A stretch of DNA of 64,000 nucleotides from Thalassotalea sp. 273M-4 (GCF_041410465.1 NZ_CP166961.1:62001-126000), one strand, 5' to 3'. Positions 7,797 to 18,513 are shown, counted from the first letter of the stretch. Notes: a model not told the origin generated them from the sequence alone. Numbers and translations: made by a program.

Positions 7797-8945
7797 TTAC
7801 GCAACGGCGTGTTGCAAAATTTGTTTTGAATGCGCTAGGGTAATCGCCTGATGTTCACCTAAGGCCGTCATACCGTGGTTTTTTAGCTGAACTAAAATGG
7901 CGTCAACAGCATCGTTTTTATCCCCTTGATACTCTGTTAACTGAGTGGCGACATTTAAGCTATGATAAAACGCTTCAATGGCATCTATGGTGTCATTAGC
8001 TAACGAGTCGGAACTAGGCAAGTTAAAGACATTTCTGCCCATTTGCTCGAGTTTTGCTTGTTTATGCGACAACTGATTTCGCAATAATGACGGTTGTACA
8101 ATGGCCAGACTACGAGCATGATCGACACCATAAAGCGCGGTTAATTCGTGGCCTATCATATGTGTTGCCCAATCGTGCGCCACCCCTGAACCAATCAGAC
8201 CATTTAATGCTTGGTTTGCGGTATACATTAAATTTGCGCGCCACTGATCTTGGTCTCTATGGTCAAAGTCTTTTGCCAATACCAGTAAGTTTTTCAGTAA
8301 GGCTTCAGCAAAGCCATCTTGAACCATATTCCCTGCTGGGAAAGTAAGGTATTGTTCACAGATATGAACAAAGGCATCGACCAGACCGTTGACTAACTGA
8401 CGCTCAGGTAACGTTTTCATCACATCGGGATCCATAACCGCAAATTTAGGTTGCACCGCTGGATGCATAAAGGCAAGTTTATCTTTGGTGGCTGCTTTGC
8501 TGATCACAGAGCCTGAGTTTGACTCAGAACCGGTTGCCGGTAAGGTTAAAATACACCCCATAGGAATGGCGGTCTTAACGTGATATTTACCGGTTAATAT
8601 GTCCCAGCCGTCACCGTCATAGTGAGCGGCTGCGACAACATATTTGGCACCATCTATAACCGAGCCACCACCCACTGCAAGCACATATTCAACCTGCTCA
8701 GACTTACATATCGCAACTGCTTTATCGAGCGTTTCTACTGTTGGGTTTGGCTCAACACCTGAAAATTCAACCCAAGTATGATCTGATAAAGCGTCTTTAA
8801 CCTGATCGTAAACACCATTGTGTTTTATCGAGCCACCACCATATATCACCATGATTTTTTTGTCTTGAGGAATAAGGGATGCGATGCTAGCAATTTGGCC
8901 TTGGCCAAATTGAATTTGAGTAGGATTTAGATAGCTAAATTTCAT
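7797..8945 (-). CDS. yqhD: Iron-containing alcohol dehydrogenase, YqhD-type NADPH-dependent aldehyde reductase
   Basis: A 382-residue group III metal-dependent alcohol dehydrogenase. YqhD-type enzymes reduce short aldehydes, including products of lipid peroxidation, with NADPH. Visible motifs: YGGGSIKHNGV near 40 and the nucleotide-binding VGGGSVIDGAKY near 93; LTLPATGSESN near 137; and the metal-binding residues within LVDAFVHICEQY (~190-200) and DWATHMIGHELTALYGVDHA (~255-275). The match to E. coli YqhD runs over the full length. I set the start at the ATG 8943-8945, which has AAAGG upstream and opens the family's usual N-terminus (MKFSYLNPTQIQFG), rather than an in-frame codon 75 bases earlier. 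It is monocistronic and convergent with efpL. Confidence 0.92.
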   Translation of the reverse strand: MKFSYLNPTQIQFGQGQIASIASLIPQDKKIMVIYGGGSIKHNGVYDQVKDALSDHTWVEFSGVEPNPTVETLDKAVAICKSEQVEYVLAVGGGSVIDGAKYVVAAAHYDGDGWDILTGKYHVKTAIPMGCILTLPATGSESNSGSVISKAATKDKLAFMHPAVQPKFAVMDPDVMKTLPERQLVNGLVDAFVHICEQYLTFPAGNMVQDGFAEALLKNLLVLAKDFDHRDQDQWRANLMYTANQALNGLIGSGVAHDWATHMIGHELTALYGVDHARSLAIVQPSLLRNQLSHKQAKLEQMGRNVFNLPSSDSLANDTIDAIEAFYHSLNVATQLTEYQGDKNDAVDAILVQLKNHGMTALGEHQAITLAHSKQILQHAVA

Positions 8946-9116
8946 TATGATACCTTTCTGTTTGGGAAATGTTTGAATCCAATTGGATTCGTTTTGCCGA
9001 TATAGCTTAGATGGGGGCATTATGACAAAAACAAAGGGTATTTCATTAATAGGTAAAAATTCGTAGATAAGCTGCTCTATATAGTGCGCTTGGGCTTTAA
9101 TATGGCAGCATTTGCG

Positions 9117-9144
9117 ATAAAAATGGGGCTTAACGCCCCATTTT
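9117..9144 (-). terminator. Rho-independent terminator of the zwf-gnd operon
   Basis: AAATGGGGC (9121-9129) pairs with GCCCCATTT (9135-9143); on the minus strand the stem runs into TTTTTATC. It lies 22 bases past the gnd stop. Confidence 0.85.
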
Positions 9145-9165
9145 GTGTTTAATCAATTTTTTATA

Positions 9166-10614
9166 TTAAACATCGTAGGTGGTTGATGCCGTGTTACCAC
9201 CAGTACCTGTCCAATTGGTATGGAAAAACTCACCACGGTCACGATCAATGCGTTCATAGGTGTGAGCACCAAAATAGTCACGTTGCGCTTGCAATAAGTT
9301 CGCTGGTAAGCGGGCAGTGGTGTAACCATCGAGGAAGGTTAATGCCGATGTGGTACAAGGCATTGGAATGCCAACTTCCATCGATTTGGCCGCGACTTTT
9401 CGCCATGCACTTAAGCAGTTTTCTAGAATCTCTTTAAAGTATTGATCCGAACCTAAGAAAGCCAACTCAGGATTTGCTTCAAATGCATCGCGAATATTAC
9501 CTAAAAATGCAGAGCGGATAATACAACCACCACGCCACATGAGGGCAACATTACCATAGTTAAGATCCCAGTTGTTCTCGTTTGATGCTTCGCGCATCAG
9601 CATAAAGCCTTGTGCATATGAAATGATTTTTGACGCCAGTAACGCTTGCTGTAGGGCATCAACCCACGCTTGCTTGTCGCCATCAACCTTGGTGCTTTTC
9701 GGGCTAAATTGCTGCTCTGCAAGCACACGCTGATCTTTCAATGCGGATAGACAACGAGAGAATACAGACTCAGAAATTAAAGTCAGTGGAATGCCTAGAT
9801 CCAGGGCGTTAATACCGGTCCATTTTCCTGTACCTTTTTGGCCCGCCGTGTCTAAGATTTTCTCAACTAAAGGCTCACCATCTTGATCTTTGAAGCCTAA
9901 AATGTCGGCGGTGATTTCAACCAAGTAACTGTCTAATTCGGTCGTATTCCATTTCGCAAATACAGCCTGCATTTCATCTGCAGTCATGCCAAGGCCATCT
10001 TTCATAAACTGGTAGGCTTCACAAATTAACTGCATATCACCGTATTCAATGCCATTGTGCACCATTTTCACAAAGTGACCCGCACCATCGTTACCAACCC
10101 AGTCACAGCAAGGTTCACCAGCTTCGGTTTTCGCTGAGATGGCTTGGAAAATAGGTTTCACACTTGGCCATGCGTCAGCAGAGCCACCTGGCATGATGGA
10201 CGGACCAAAGCGAGCGCCCTCTTCACCACCCGATACACCCGTACCAATAAAGTGAATACCTTTTTCAGCAAGTGTGGTTACACGTCGGTTGGTGTCAGGG
10301 TAGTTGGTATTACCGCCGTCGATGATGATATCACCCTGGTCTAATAGTGGTACTAGGTTGTCAATAAAGGCATCTACTACGGCACCAGCACGTACCATAA
10401 GCATGACTTTACGAGGTTTTTCTAATTTTTCTACCAACTCCTCTAGAGAGTATGCCCCTTCAATATTGGTGCCTTTAGCAGGCCCTTGCAGAAACTCATC
10501 TACTTTGGTTGTGGTACGGTTATGGGCGATCACTTTAAAGCCATGATCGTTCATATTAAGGATAAGGTTTTGCCCCATAACGGCTAGGCCGATAACCCCA
10601 ATATCTCCTTTCAT
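9166..10614 (-). CDS. gnd: 6-phosphogluconate dehydrogenase, decarboxylating
   Basis: Oxidises and decarboxylates 6-phosphogluconate to ribulose 5-phosphate with NADP in the oxidative pentose phosphate pathway. The 482 residues contain the N-terminal nucleotide-binding motif (GDIGVIGLAVMGQNL), the substrate-binding segments ISGGEEGAR-like (VSGGEEGARFGPSIMPGG near 127-144) and HNGIEYGDMQLICEAY (~186-201), and the C-terminal HTNWTGTGGNTASTTYDV tail. The internal ATG at 10612-10614 was chosen over a TTG four codons earlier because TTGGAG sits at correct spacing before it. The gene follows zwf by 69 bases on the same strand, so the two consecutive NADPH-producing steps are probably co-transcribed. 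No 6-phosphogluconolactonase gene lies between them. Confidence 0.96.
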   Translation of the reverse strand: MKGDIGVIGLAVMGQNLILNMNDHGFKVIAHNRTTTKVDEFLQGPAKGTNIEGAYSLEELVEKLEKPRKVMLMVRAGAVVDAFIDNLVPLLDQGDIIIDGGNTNYPDTNRRVTTLAEKGIHFIGTGVSGGEEGARFGPSIMPGGSADAWPSVKPIFQAISAKTEAGEPCCDWVGNDGAGHFVKMVHNGIEYGDMQLICEAYQFMKDGLGMTADEMQAVFAKWNTTELDSYLVEITADILGFKDQDGEPLVEKILDTAGQKGTGKWTGINALDLGIPLTLISESVFSRCLSALKDQRVLAEQQFSPKSTKVDGDKQAWVDALQQALLASKIISYAQGFMLMREASNENNWDLNYGNVALMWRGGCIIRSAFLGNIRDAFEANPELAFLGSDQYFKEILENCLSAWRKVAAKSMEVGIPMPCTTSALTFLDGYTTARLPANLLQAQRDYFGAHTYERIDRDRGEFFHTNWTGTGGNTASTTYDV

Positions 10615-10683
10615 TTTTATCTCCAATTATGTTGCTATCTACTCTCTATTTGAGAGCTTAAATTATTGACTTGAATATATTCG

Positions 10684-12186
10684 TTACAGCTCGCAATAGT
10701 CTGTATCGGTTAAGTTTTTACATGGAAAACGCCATTTTCGTTGATCTCTTTTTAACAATAAATCCGACTCTTTTGGTCCCCAAGTACCGCAGGCGTATCC
10801 AAATAAGGCGCGTGGGTCTTGCTTAAAGTCTAAGATCGGTTGCACGAAATCCCATGACGCTAACACTGCATCGTTTCTCGCAAATAAGGTGGCATCGCCA
10901 TTAAGTGCATCTAAAAGTAAACGCTCATATGCGGTCAGCATTTGGGTTTCTTCTAGCGAAGCATACTGAAAATTCATTTTGACTTCTTTGGCATGAAAAC
11001 CAGCGCCGGGTTCTTTTAGGCCAAAGCTTATTTGAATACCTTCATCGGGCTGAATTCTTAAAATGAGTTTGTTTTTGGGCGCATCTTGACCAAAGACTGG
11101 GTGCGGGGTTTTATTAAAATGCAAAACCACCTCGGTTACTCGAGTGGGTAAACGTTTGCCGGTGCGAACGTAAAAAGGTACCCCGTTCCAACGCCAGTTA
11201 TTGATGTGCATTTTTAACCCAACATAGGTCTCGGTTCGAGAGTCTTTAGCAACCCCAGATTCTTCACGATAACCGGGTAAAAAATTACCTCGTACATCAG
11301 AGCCCGTATACTGCCCAAGCACCAAATTATTTTCTAAGTCGTGTTGCGATAAGGGTTGTAAACACTGCAATACTTTAACCACTTCATCGCGCATCGAATT
11401 AGCGTTAATTTGTGCTGGTGGCTCCATCGCTACCATTGCCAATACTTGTAATAAGTGGTTTTGCAACATATCGCGAACGGCACCAGAGCCATCGTAATAC
11501 CCGCCTCTTTCTTCAACCCCCAAATATTCTGCACCGGTAATTTCTACGTAATCAATAAAGTTTCGATTCCACAGCGGTTCAAACATGGCGTTTGAAAAAC
11601 GAAAGACCAATAAATTTTGCACCGTTTCTTTACCGAGATAATGATCGATTCGATAAATTTGATGTTCTTGAAAGTGTCGCTGGATTTCTATATCTAACGC
11701 TTTTGCCGAGGCGAGATCATAACCAAATGGCTTTTCAATGATCAGACGCTTCCAACCATTGTTTTCCTTATTTAGCTTGTGCTTAGCGAGACTTGCCGAA
11801 ATGATACTGTAAAGGCTTGGCGGGGTGGCCAAATAAAATAGGGTGTTAAGTTCGGTTATACCGCGCTCTGTTGCCAAGCTTTCGAGTCGATTAACTAAGC
11901 GATGGTAATCGTCACTGTCCGATGTGTTAACCGATTGGTAATGCAAATGCTCAATAAAAGCATCTAATATGTCGGGTTCGGTTTTTTCAAGCTCTTGTAA
12001 TGATGTTTTTAATTTCTGACGAAATGATTGATCACTATACTCGGTACGGCTGACCCCGATAATTTGAAAAACCTTTGGTAATTGGTTATAGGAATAGAGG
12101 TGGTACAGCGCTGGGATTAATTTACGAAATGTTAAGTCGCCAGAAGCGCCAAAAATAACGATGCTGCTGTTCTCAGGGATAACCAT
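10684..12186 (-). CDS. zwf: Glucose-6-phosphate 1-dehydrogenase
   Basis: Catalyses the first step of the oxidative pentose phosphate and Entner-Doudoroff routes, oxidising glucose 6-phosphate to 6-phosphogluconolactone with NADP. Visible motifs: the dinucleotide-binding [16 protein letters not shown] at the N-terminus, the EKPFGYD segment, and the catalytic [13 protein letters not shown] (His of DHYLGKE) near residue 190. The 500-residue length is standard. I chose the ATG at 12184-12186, which has AGGAG five bases upstream, rather than the ATG seven codons earlier that precedes that site. It is first in the zwf-gnd operon and divergent from the S46 peptidase gene. Confidence 0.96.
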   Translation of the reverse strand: MVIPENSSIVIFGASGDLTFRKLIPALYHLYSYNQLPKVFQIIGVSRTEYSDQSFRQKLKTSLQELEKTEPDILDAFIEHLHYQSVNTSDSDDYHRLVNRLESLATERGITELNTLFYLATPPSLYSIISASLAKHKLNKENNGWKRLIIEKPFGYDLASAKALDIEIQRHFQEHQIYRIDHYLGKETVQNLLVFRFSNAMFEPLWNRNFIDYVEITGAEYLGVEERGGYYDGSGAVRDMLQNHLLQVLAMVAMEPPAQINANSMRDEVVKVLQCLQPLSQHDLENNLVLGQYTGSDVRGNFLPGYREESGVAKDSRTETYVGLKMHINNWRWNGVPFYVRTGKRLPTRVTEVVLHFNKTPHPVFGQDAPKNKLILRIQPDEGIQISFGLKEPGAGFHAKEVKMNFQYASLEETQMLTAYERLLLDALNGDATLFARNDAVLASWDFVQPILDFKQDPRALFGYACGTWGPKESDLLLKRDQRKWRFPCKNLTDTDYCEL

Positions 12187-12434
12187 TTGCTCTCCTGTCG
12201 TATTCATTCAAAGATAATATAAGCGAATGACTTGGTACGCTAGTTGTCTTTGTTATTTGCAATTGGGGAGTATTACATAAAATTGGAATATAAACAGCAT
12301 AGATAGTTATTTTCGTTATACCAATTAAAAATACACTTTCAAAACATCGCTCTTCGATATTAGTTTTCGCCAAGCTAATATGTTGTGATAGGCTATTGAA
12401 GAACATAATAAAATAGAACATATAAGGATATGTC

Positions 12435-14609
12435 GTGAAGAAGTTAAGCTCAGTTATGATTGCCGGTTTAATGGCAGTTCCAGCATTATCTTATGCAGTA
12501 GAAGGTATGTGGCAACCTAATCAATTACCACAAATTGCGCAACAGCTAAAACAAAAAGGGTTAGAGATTGACCCGTCAAGCATGCAACAGTTTGATCAAT
12601 TTCCAATGAATGCCATCGTGAGTTTAGGGGGGTGTAGTGCCTCGTTTATCTCGCCTAAAGGCCTAGTGGTGACCAACCATCACTGTGCGTATGGTTCCAT
12701 TGGCTACAATTCAACGCAAGACAATAACTTGCTCAAAAATGGCTTTGTAGCCAAAAGCTTGGACCAAGAATTACCAGCACGTCCTGGCTCGCGGATGTAT
12801 ATCATTGAGGACATTGTTGATGTGACCGATAAAATTACCGGTGATATTGATAAATCTCAAAGCGGTAAAGTGTACTTTGACCAAATTGAAGATCGTCGCA
12901 AAGCGTTAGTTGCCGAATGTGAAGAAGATAAAGATTACCGTTGTAGCGTGCGCAGTTTTCATGCCGGGTTAGAATATTACCTGATTAAATCTTTAACCAT
13001 CAAAGATGTACGCTTAGCGTATGCACCATCAGATACGGTTGGTAAATTTGGTGGTGACACCGATAACTGGATGTGGCCACGTCATACAGGCGACTGGGCT
13101 ATGTACCGTGCCTATGTTGGTCCTGATGGACGTCCTGCAGATCATAGTGAAGACAATATCCCATACCAACCTAAATCGTTCTTAAAAGTCAACGCAGACA
13201 GCATTGATAAAGGCGACTTTGTAATGGCGTTAGGTTTTCCTGGTAGCACTAATCGTTATCGTCTAGCCGATACGATGCGCAACACCTTTACGTGGGCTTA
13301 CCCAACAGCAAAACAATACCGTGAAGAGTACATTGATGTGATCAAAGCTGTAACCGAAGAGGGAAGTGACGAGCGTATTAAGTATCAGTCTACCATTGCC
13401 GGTCTTGCTAACTACGCTAAAAACTATGGTGGTATGATTAACAGTTACCAAAAGTCGGGCACTCAAGTGCGCAAAGATACTCTGGAACAAGAATTGCTCG
13501 ATTGGATTAATGCATCGACTTCACGAAAAGCACAATACGGTGATGTGATAGCGCAATTAAATGATTTAATTGGCCAGCAACAAACCAATAAAGAACGTGA
13601 TTTATTATTAGGTTACATCGGCAGAACCAACTTGTGGAGTGTCAGCAAGCGTTTATACCGTTTAGCGCATGAGCGCACTAAAGATGATGCAAAGCGTAAA
13701 GCCGGCTATCAAGAACGTGATTTAAAACGTATTGAACAAGGTCTTAAAGCGATGAACAAAAGCTATGTGGCGAAAGTCGACAAAGCAGTCATGCTACATT
13801 TCTTAGAGCAGTACGCAGCGCTAGATAAATCAGAGCGTGTTGCGGTTTACGATGAAATCTTTGAGTTAAAAAATGGCTTTGATAAGGCCAAGGTTGAAAA
13901 GATCTTAGACAACATGCACAGCAACACTCAGTTAGACGATGTTGAAATGCGTATGGCTTGGATGAATAAGTCTGTGGAAGACTTTAAAAACAGTGACGAC
14001 CCATATATTCAATTTGCTGTTGCCACATTTGACCATGACATGAACGAAGAAACGCAAAGTGAAAATCTAGCGGGTGAAATCCGCAAGTTAATGCCGCAAT
14101 ACATGCAGGCGTTGATTGCCTATAAAAAGAGCAAAGGTGAAGCCGTTTATGCTGACGCCAACAGTACTTTGCGTATTACCTTTGGTACCGTTCAAGGTTA
14201 TTCTCCGCAAGACGGTTTGCACGCAAGTCCATTTACAACCTTAGAAGGTATGCTGGCGAAATATATTCCAGGTGATGCCGAATTTGACTTACAAGAAAGT
14301 CTGTTAAAGCCGGCAAGAGCGAAAGAATATGGTCGCTATATGGATGAAAAGCTCGGCACCATTCCATTAAACTTTTTATGTGACTTAGATACCACAGGTG
14401 GTAACTCTGGTTCGGCGATTGTAAATGGTAAAGGCGAGCTAATTGGTCTGTTGTTTGACGGTGTTTATGAGTCAATCATTGGCGATTGGGACTATGACCA
14501 AAAGCTTAATCGTTCAATAGGTGTGACCTCAACTTTCATGTTGTGGACGATGGAACACGTTGATGGCGCTGAAAATTTAATTAACGAGATGCGTGTCGTA
14601 AACGATTAA
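12435..14609 (+). CDS. S46 family dipeptidyl-peptidase, DPP7-like
   Basis: A secreted serine exopeptidase of family S46 (DPP7/DPP11), enzymes that release dipeptides from oligopeptides, usually in the periplasm. Residues 1-21 are a signal peptide (MKKLSSVMIAGLMAVPALSYA). The chymotrypsin-type catalytic residues are visible: His in VTNHHC (82-83), Asp probably within the FGGDTDNW segment near 215, and nucleophile Ser658 in TGGNSGSA. The residue 18 positions after the nucleophile, which separates the subtypes, is Gly676 (FDGVYE); Gly there is the DPP7 type, preferring hydrophobic P1 residues, while Arg marks DPP11. Length 724 is normal. The start is GTG at 12435 with AAGGA upstream. It is monocistronic with its own terminator and probably serves in peptide scavenging. 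Confidence 0.93.
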   Translation: MKKLSSVMIAGLMAVPALSYAVEGMWQPNQLPQIAQQLKQKGLEIDPSSMQQFDQFPMNAIVSLGGCSASFISPKGLVVTNHHCAYGSIGYNSTQDNNLLKNGFVAKSLDQELPARPGSRMYIIEDIVDVTDKITGDIDKSQSGKVYFDQIEDRRKALVAECEEDKDYRCSVRSFHAGLEYYLIKSLTIKDVRLAYAPSDTVGKFGGDTDNWMWPRHTGDWAMYRAYVGPDGRPADHSEDNIPYQPKSFLKVNADSIDKGDFVMALGFPGSTNRYRLADTMRNTFTWAYPTAKQYREEYIDVIKAVTEEGSDERIKYQSTIAGLANYAKNYGGMINSYQKSGTQVRKDTLEQELLDWINASTSRKAQYGDVIAQLNDLIGQQQTNKERDLLLGYIGRTNLWSVSKRLYRLAHERTKDDAKRKAGYQERDLKRIEQGLKAMNKSYVAKVDKAVMLHFLEQYAALDKSERVAVYDEIFELKNGFDKAKVEKILDNMHSNTQLDDVEMRMAWMNKSVEDFKNSDDPYIQFAVATFDHDMNEETQSENLAGEIRKLMPQYMQALIAYKKSKGEAVYADANSTLRITFGTVQGYSPQDGLHASPFTTLEGMLAKYIPGDAEFDLQESLLKPARAKEYGRYMDEKLGTIPLNFLCDLDTTGGNSGSAIVNGKGELIGLLFDGVYESIIGDWDYDQKLNRSIGVTSTFMLWTMEHVDGAENLINEMRVVND

Positions 14610-14946
14610 TTATTATCATTATGTTATTGCAAGGGTGAACTTAGGTTTACCCTTTTTTTTGCCGTTTTGCTCTGCTTGTTTAAAAGCGAAACCGATAAGA
14701 CGGATTTTTAATTCTGGAGCAGGGATGTAAGTCCTAACGAAAAGATAAAATAAATGCCGTAGATGGTGCTTAAGGCTTGCGATATAACAATAATTTAGGC
14801 TTAATAAGGTAGGTAAATTTTTTGTTAATAAAGTGGTGGCTAATATCGCTACTTAGGCAAAATATTTAGCCGGTTCACTTTCAAAAACACTGGCCGTTAA
14901 CTCTCATCAAGGTGTTAGGTCAGATAATAATAAATAAGGCGCATCA
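14610..14946. other. Intergenic region between the S46 peptidase and AbgT transporter genes
   Basis: This 337-base stretch contains the peptidase gene's terminator near its start and presumably the abgT promoter near its end. I saw no convincing ORF, RNA gene or repeat in the remainder, and no clear -35/-10 pair. Confidence 0.5.
14631..14660 (+). terminator. Rho-independent terminator of the S46 peptidase gene
   Basis: AAGGGTGAAC (14631-14640) pairs with GTTTACCCTT (14645-14654) through a single G-T wobble, followed by eight T in total. Confidence 0.85.
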
Positions 14947-16485
14947 ATGAATAACTCTCAACCTTCTATGGTGCAGCGATTTCTCGACAAAGTCGAAGTA
15001 GTGGGAAATAAACTCCCCGACCCAGCTGCATTGTTTATTTCTTTACTGTTTATCGTTTGGTTTCTCTCTTGGCTATTATCTGGCGTTGACTTTAATGCCA
15101 TTGATCCTAGAAGCGGCCAAGCTTTGCTCGTTAATAATCAATTAACTGGCGCTTCGTTAACAGAATTCTTTTCTAAAATGGTCACCAACTTTTCCCACTT
15201 TCATCCTGTTGGTGTGGTATTAGTGGCTATGCTGGGTATTGGCGTTGCCGAACACAGTGGTTTTATTAATGCAGGTCTTCGCGCCATTATGGCAAAAACA
15301 GCAACATGGCTTTTGACCCCTATGGTTATCTTGGTAGGTATTGTCAGTCACTCTGCTGTCGATGCGGGGTATGTCTTGGTGATCCCCTTAGGCGGGGTGA
15401 TATTCTATGCTGCCGGTCGTCATCCGCTTGCCGGTATTGCCGCTGCGTTTGCCGGGGTTTCGGGTGGTTTTTCTGCCAACTTTGTCCCTTCGGCGCTTGA
15501 TCCTATGCTGCAAGGTATTTCGCAAGCTGGGGCGCAACTACTCGACCCAAATGTTGTTCTTAACCCATTAAATAACTACTACTTTACAACCGCATCAGCA
15601 CTTGTGGTGACAGCACTTGGTTGGTTTATTACCGACAAAATCGTTGAGCCTAAACTTGCAAAAAATGAGTTAGATGGGGATTTATCGGACTTACCCACGA
15701 TGGAGCCACTAGAGCAAAATGAGCGCCGAGCATTACGCTGGTCAGTATTATCTATTGTTGCAGGATTAGTCTTATTGTTTGCAACCGCCTTGCCTGAAGG
15801 CTCGGCTTGGCGTGGCGACGACGGTACCTTAACGGCGTTTTCAGCACCATTAATGCAATCGATTGTACCGCTTATTTTTCTACTATTTTTAGTGCCAGGT
15901 TTGGTGTATGGCATTGTGATTGGTAAATTCCAAAGCTCGAAAGATTTTATCGAAGGTATGAGTAAAGCCATGTCTGGTATGGGCTATTACTTGGTGATCA
16001 TGTTCTTTATCGCCCAGTTTATTTACGCGTTTGGCCAATCTAACTTGGGTATATTGTTGGCCGTTAAAGGCGCAGCACTTTTAAAAGAATTGGCTTTACC
16101 TGCGGGTATTACCATTACTGGGATCATTATTCTTACTGGTTTTATTAACCTGTTTGTCGGTAGTGCTTCTGCGAAATGGGCTTTATTGGCGCCAATTTTT
16201 ATTCCAATGTTAATGCAACTTGGTATTTCGCCGGATTTAGCACAAGCTGCTTATCGTATTGGTGATTCCAGTACCAATATCATTACCCCACTCATGCCTT
16301 ATTTTCCATTGGTTGTTGTATTCTGTCAGCGTTATGTGACCAGTGCGGGGATCGGTACGTTAACGGCGATGATGTTGCCATTTTCAATTAGCTTTTTAAT
16401 TCTTTGGACCCTATTTTTGATGCTGTACTGGGGTCTAGGTTTACCGCTTGGCTTACAAGCAAGTTATGAATATCTCGCAAATTAA
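14947..16485 (+). CDS. AbgT family transporter
   Basis: A 512-residue inner-membrane protein of the AbgT family. Members were first known for importing p-aminobenzoyl-glutamate (E. coli AbgT), while characterised relatives such as YdaH and MtrF act as proton-driven sulfonamide exporters; the substrate here cannot be settled. The sequence shows the family pattern of about nine to ten hydrophobic segments with two re-entrant regions, including HSAVDAGYVLVIPLGGVIF (~140-158), GFSANFVPSALDPMLQGISQ (~178-197), GSASAKWALLAPIFIPMLMQLG (~412-433) and GDSSTNIITPLMPYFPL (~440-456). The start ATG has TAAGGCG upstream. It is monocistronic and ends in a bidirectional terminator shared with glmS. Confidence 0.93.
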   Translation: MNNSQPSMVQRFLDKVEVVGNKLPDPAALFISLLFIVWFLSWLLSGVDFNAIDPRSGQALLVNNQLTGASLTEFFSKMVTNFSHFHPVGVVLVAMLGIGVAEHSGFINAGLRAIMAKTATWLLTPMVILVGIVSHSAVDAGYVLVIPLGGVIFYAAGRHPLAGIAAAFAGVSGGFSANFVPSALDPMLQGISQAGAQLLDPNVVLNPLNNYYFTTASALVVTALGWFITDKIVEPKLAKNELDGDLSDLPTMEPLEQNERRALRWSVLSIVAGLVLLFATALPEGSAWRGDDGTLTAFSAPLMQSIVPLIFLLFLVPGLVYGIVIGKFQSSKDFIEGMSKAMSGMGYYLVIMFFIAQFIYAFGQSNLGILLAVKGAALLKELALPAGITITGIIILTGFINLFVGSASAKWALLAPIFIPMLMQLGISPDLAQAAYRIGDSSTNIITPLMPYFPLVVVFCQRYVTSAGIGTLTAMMLPFSISFLILWTLFLMLYWGLGLPLGLQASYEYLAN

Positions 16486-16571
16486 TGCATACAGCGTGGC
16501 CTTTACTTGTCTTGTTCAGACAGGATGGTGTCGGCATGGTTCTTTAGCGTTGTAAAAATGAACCGCTAAAC

Positions 16572-16602
16572 AAAAGGCAACCTAAAATAGGTTGCCTTTT
16601 TT
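16572..16602. terminator. Bidirectional terminator between abgT-type gene and glmS
   Basis: AAAAGGCAACCTA pairs with TAGGTTGCCTTTT, with T runs on both strands, placed between the convergent ends of the two genes. Confidence 0.88.
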
Positions 16603-16646
16603 ATCGCTCAAATGACGGGATAAATCCTCATTTTCTACGTTTTTTA

Positions 16647-18494
16647 TTACTCAACGGTAACCGACTTGGCCAAGTTTCTTGGTTGGTCGACATCTGTACC
16701 TTTAATAATCGCCACATAATATGACAATAACTGTAGCGGCAGGGTGTAGACAATCGGCGCGATGATATCGTCACAATGTGGTACGTTAATAACCTTCATC
16801 GTGTCATCAGAAGCAAAGTGGGCATCGTGATCGGCAAAAACATACATCAAGCCACCGCGAGCACGCACTTCTTCAACATTGGACTTTAACTTTTCAATTA
16901 AATCATTTTTCGGTGCCACCACAATGACCGGCATATCGGCATCGATTAAGGCTAACGGACCATGCTTTAATTCACCAGCAGCATATGCTTCGGCGTGAAT
17001 ATAAGAAATTTCTTTAAGTTTTAACGCCCCTTCCATAGCAATCGGATACTGATCGCCACGACCTAAAAACAAAGAGTGATGTTTATCGGCAAAATCTTCT
17101 GCCAAGTCTTCAATTTCTTTCGCTAGAGATAATACTTCCTCAAGCTTATTTGGCAAGCTCATTAACGATGCCACCATTTCTTGGTGTTTTTCATCGCTCA
17201 TGCCTTTGTGTTGACCAATAGCAATGGTCATCATCATTAAACCGACGAGTTGGGTAGTAAAGGCTTTGGTTGAGGCAACGCCAATTTCAGCACCCGCTTT
17301 GGTCATAAAAGCAAGGTCAGACTCTCGCACTAATGACGACCCCGGTACGTTACAAATACTTAAACTGGCTTTGTAGCCTAAGTCTTTTGCTAATCTTAAT
17401 GCCGCTAAAGTGTCAGCCGTTTCACCTGATTGAGAAATCGTGACAATCAATGCATTTTTTGGCACAAACGATTGGCGATAACGAAACTCACTGGCAATTT
17501 CCACGTTACAGCTTACACCCGCATGCTCTTCTAGCCAGTAACGTGCGACCATACCAGAGTGATAAGAGGTGCCACAGGCAATGATTTGCACATGTTCTAT
17601 TTCTTTAAAAATATCATCGGCGTTAACACCCGCCTCACTGCTACCAAAGGCGTTATTGCTGATTTTACCAGCGTCAAAGCGTCCTTCTAAGGTATTACGG
17701 ATGGCGGTCGGTTGCTCGTATGTTTCTTTTAGCATGTAGTGACGAAACTCACCTTTATCACCGGCATCATGGTTCACATCGGCTTCTTTAATGTCGCGTT
17801 CGACACTGTTACCTTCTTTATCAAGTATTTTCACCTCAAATCGTGTGATTTCGGCAACATCACCTTCTTCTAAGAAAGCAAATTTACGGGTAACAGGTAA
17901 CAACGCCATCATATCTGAGGCAAGGAAGTTCTCGCCTAAGCCGTAGCCAATAACCAATGGGCTACCTGAGCGAGCAACAACAACGCGCTCATTGTCACGG
18001 GTATCCATGATCACGGTGCCGTAAGCGCCTTCAAATTGTTTGCTTGCAGATTGTACAGCCGCAAGTAGGCTATCAGCGGTTTTAAGTTCGTGATGAACCA
18101 AATGAGCGATAACTTCGGTATCGGTTTGAGAAACAAATTCATACCCTAAACCAATAAGCTTATCTTTTAATGCTTGGTGATTTTCAATAATGCCATTATG
18201 AACAACCGCAATGGTGTTGGCACTGACATGAGGGTGAGCGTTCACTTCGCTGGGGATGCCATGTGTCGCCCAACGGGTGTGAGCTATACCCGTACCACCC
18301 GATACAGGCGACTCGGCCACCGCATTGGCGAGTTCTTGCACTTTACCAAGACGACGAACGCGTTGTAATTGGTTGTGTGCGTTTACCACAGCAATACCGG
18401 CTGAATCATAACCTCGATATTCAAGGCGACGTAACCCTTCAATTAAGATGTCAGCGACATCACGTTGTGCAACAGCACCTACAATTCCACACAT
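16647..18494 (-). CDS. glmS: Glutamine--fructose-6-phosphate aminotransferase (isomerizing)
   Basis: Makes glucosamine 6-phosphate from fructose 6-phosphate and glutamine, the entry step to UDP-GlcNAc for peptidoglycan and LPS, and here also for amino sugars of the polysaccharide locus. The N-terminal glutaminase domain begins with MCGIVGAV (Cys2 is the nucleophile after Met removal) and has RWATHG near residue 73; two SIS isomerase domains follow (CGTSYHSG near 307, SQSGETADT near 354, KTKAF-like STKAFTTQ near 408). It ends in the conserved [11 protein letters not shown]. The length of 615 is slightly above E. coli (609). It lies 19 bases behind a DeoR-family regulator gene, which probably controls it. 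Confidence 0.97.
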   Translation of the reverse strand: MCGIVGAVAQRDVADILIEGLRRLEYRGYDSAGIAVVNAHNQLQRVRRLGKVQELANAVAESPVSGGTGIAHTRWATHGIPSEVNAHPHVSANTIAVVHNGIIENHQALKDKLIGLGYEFVSQTDTEVIAHLVHHELKTADSLLAAVQSASKQFEGAYGTVIMDTRDNERVVVARSGSPLVIGYGLGENFLASDMMALLPVTRKFAFLEEGDVAEITRFEVKILDKEGNSVERDIKEADVNHDAGDKGEFRHYMLKETYEQPTAIRNTLEGRFDAGKISNNAFGSSEAGVNADDIFKEIEHVQIIACGTSYHSGMVARYWLEEHAGVSCNVEIASEFRYRQSFVPKNALIVTISQSGETADTLAALRLAKDLGYKASLSICNVPGSSLVRESDLAFMTKAGAEIGVASTKAFTTQLVGLMMMTIAIGQHKGMSDEKHQEMVASLMSLPNKLEEVLSLAKEIEDLAEDFADKHHSLFLGRGDQYPIAMEGALKLKEISYIHAEAYAAGELKHGPLALIDADMPVIVVAPKNDLIEKLKSNVEEVRARGGLMYVFADHDAHFASDDTMKVINVPHCDDIIAPIVYTLPLQLLSYYVAIIKGTDVDQPRNLAKSVTVE

Positions 18495-18513
18495 AATAAA
18501 ACCTTATTTTGAT

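Noticed and set aside
12241..12300. Possible HexR operator upstream of zwf
   Set aside because: Only one TGTAAT half is present; the second half of the HexR palindrome is missing.
12173..12421. 82-codon minus-strand frame upstream of zwf
   Set aside because: It covers the zwf/S46 promoter region, overlaps the zwf start in another frame and has no ribosome-binding site or recognisable sequence.
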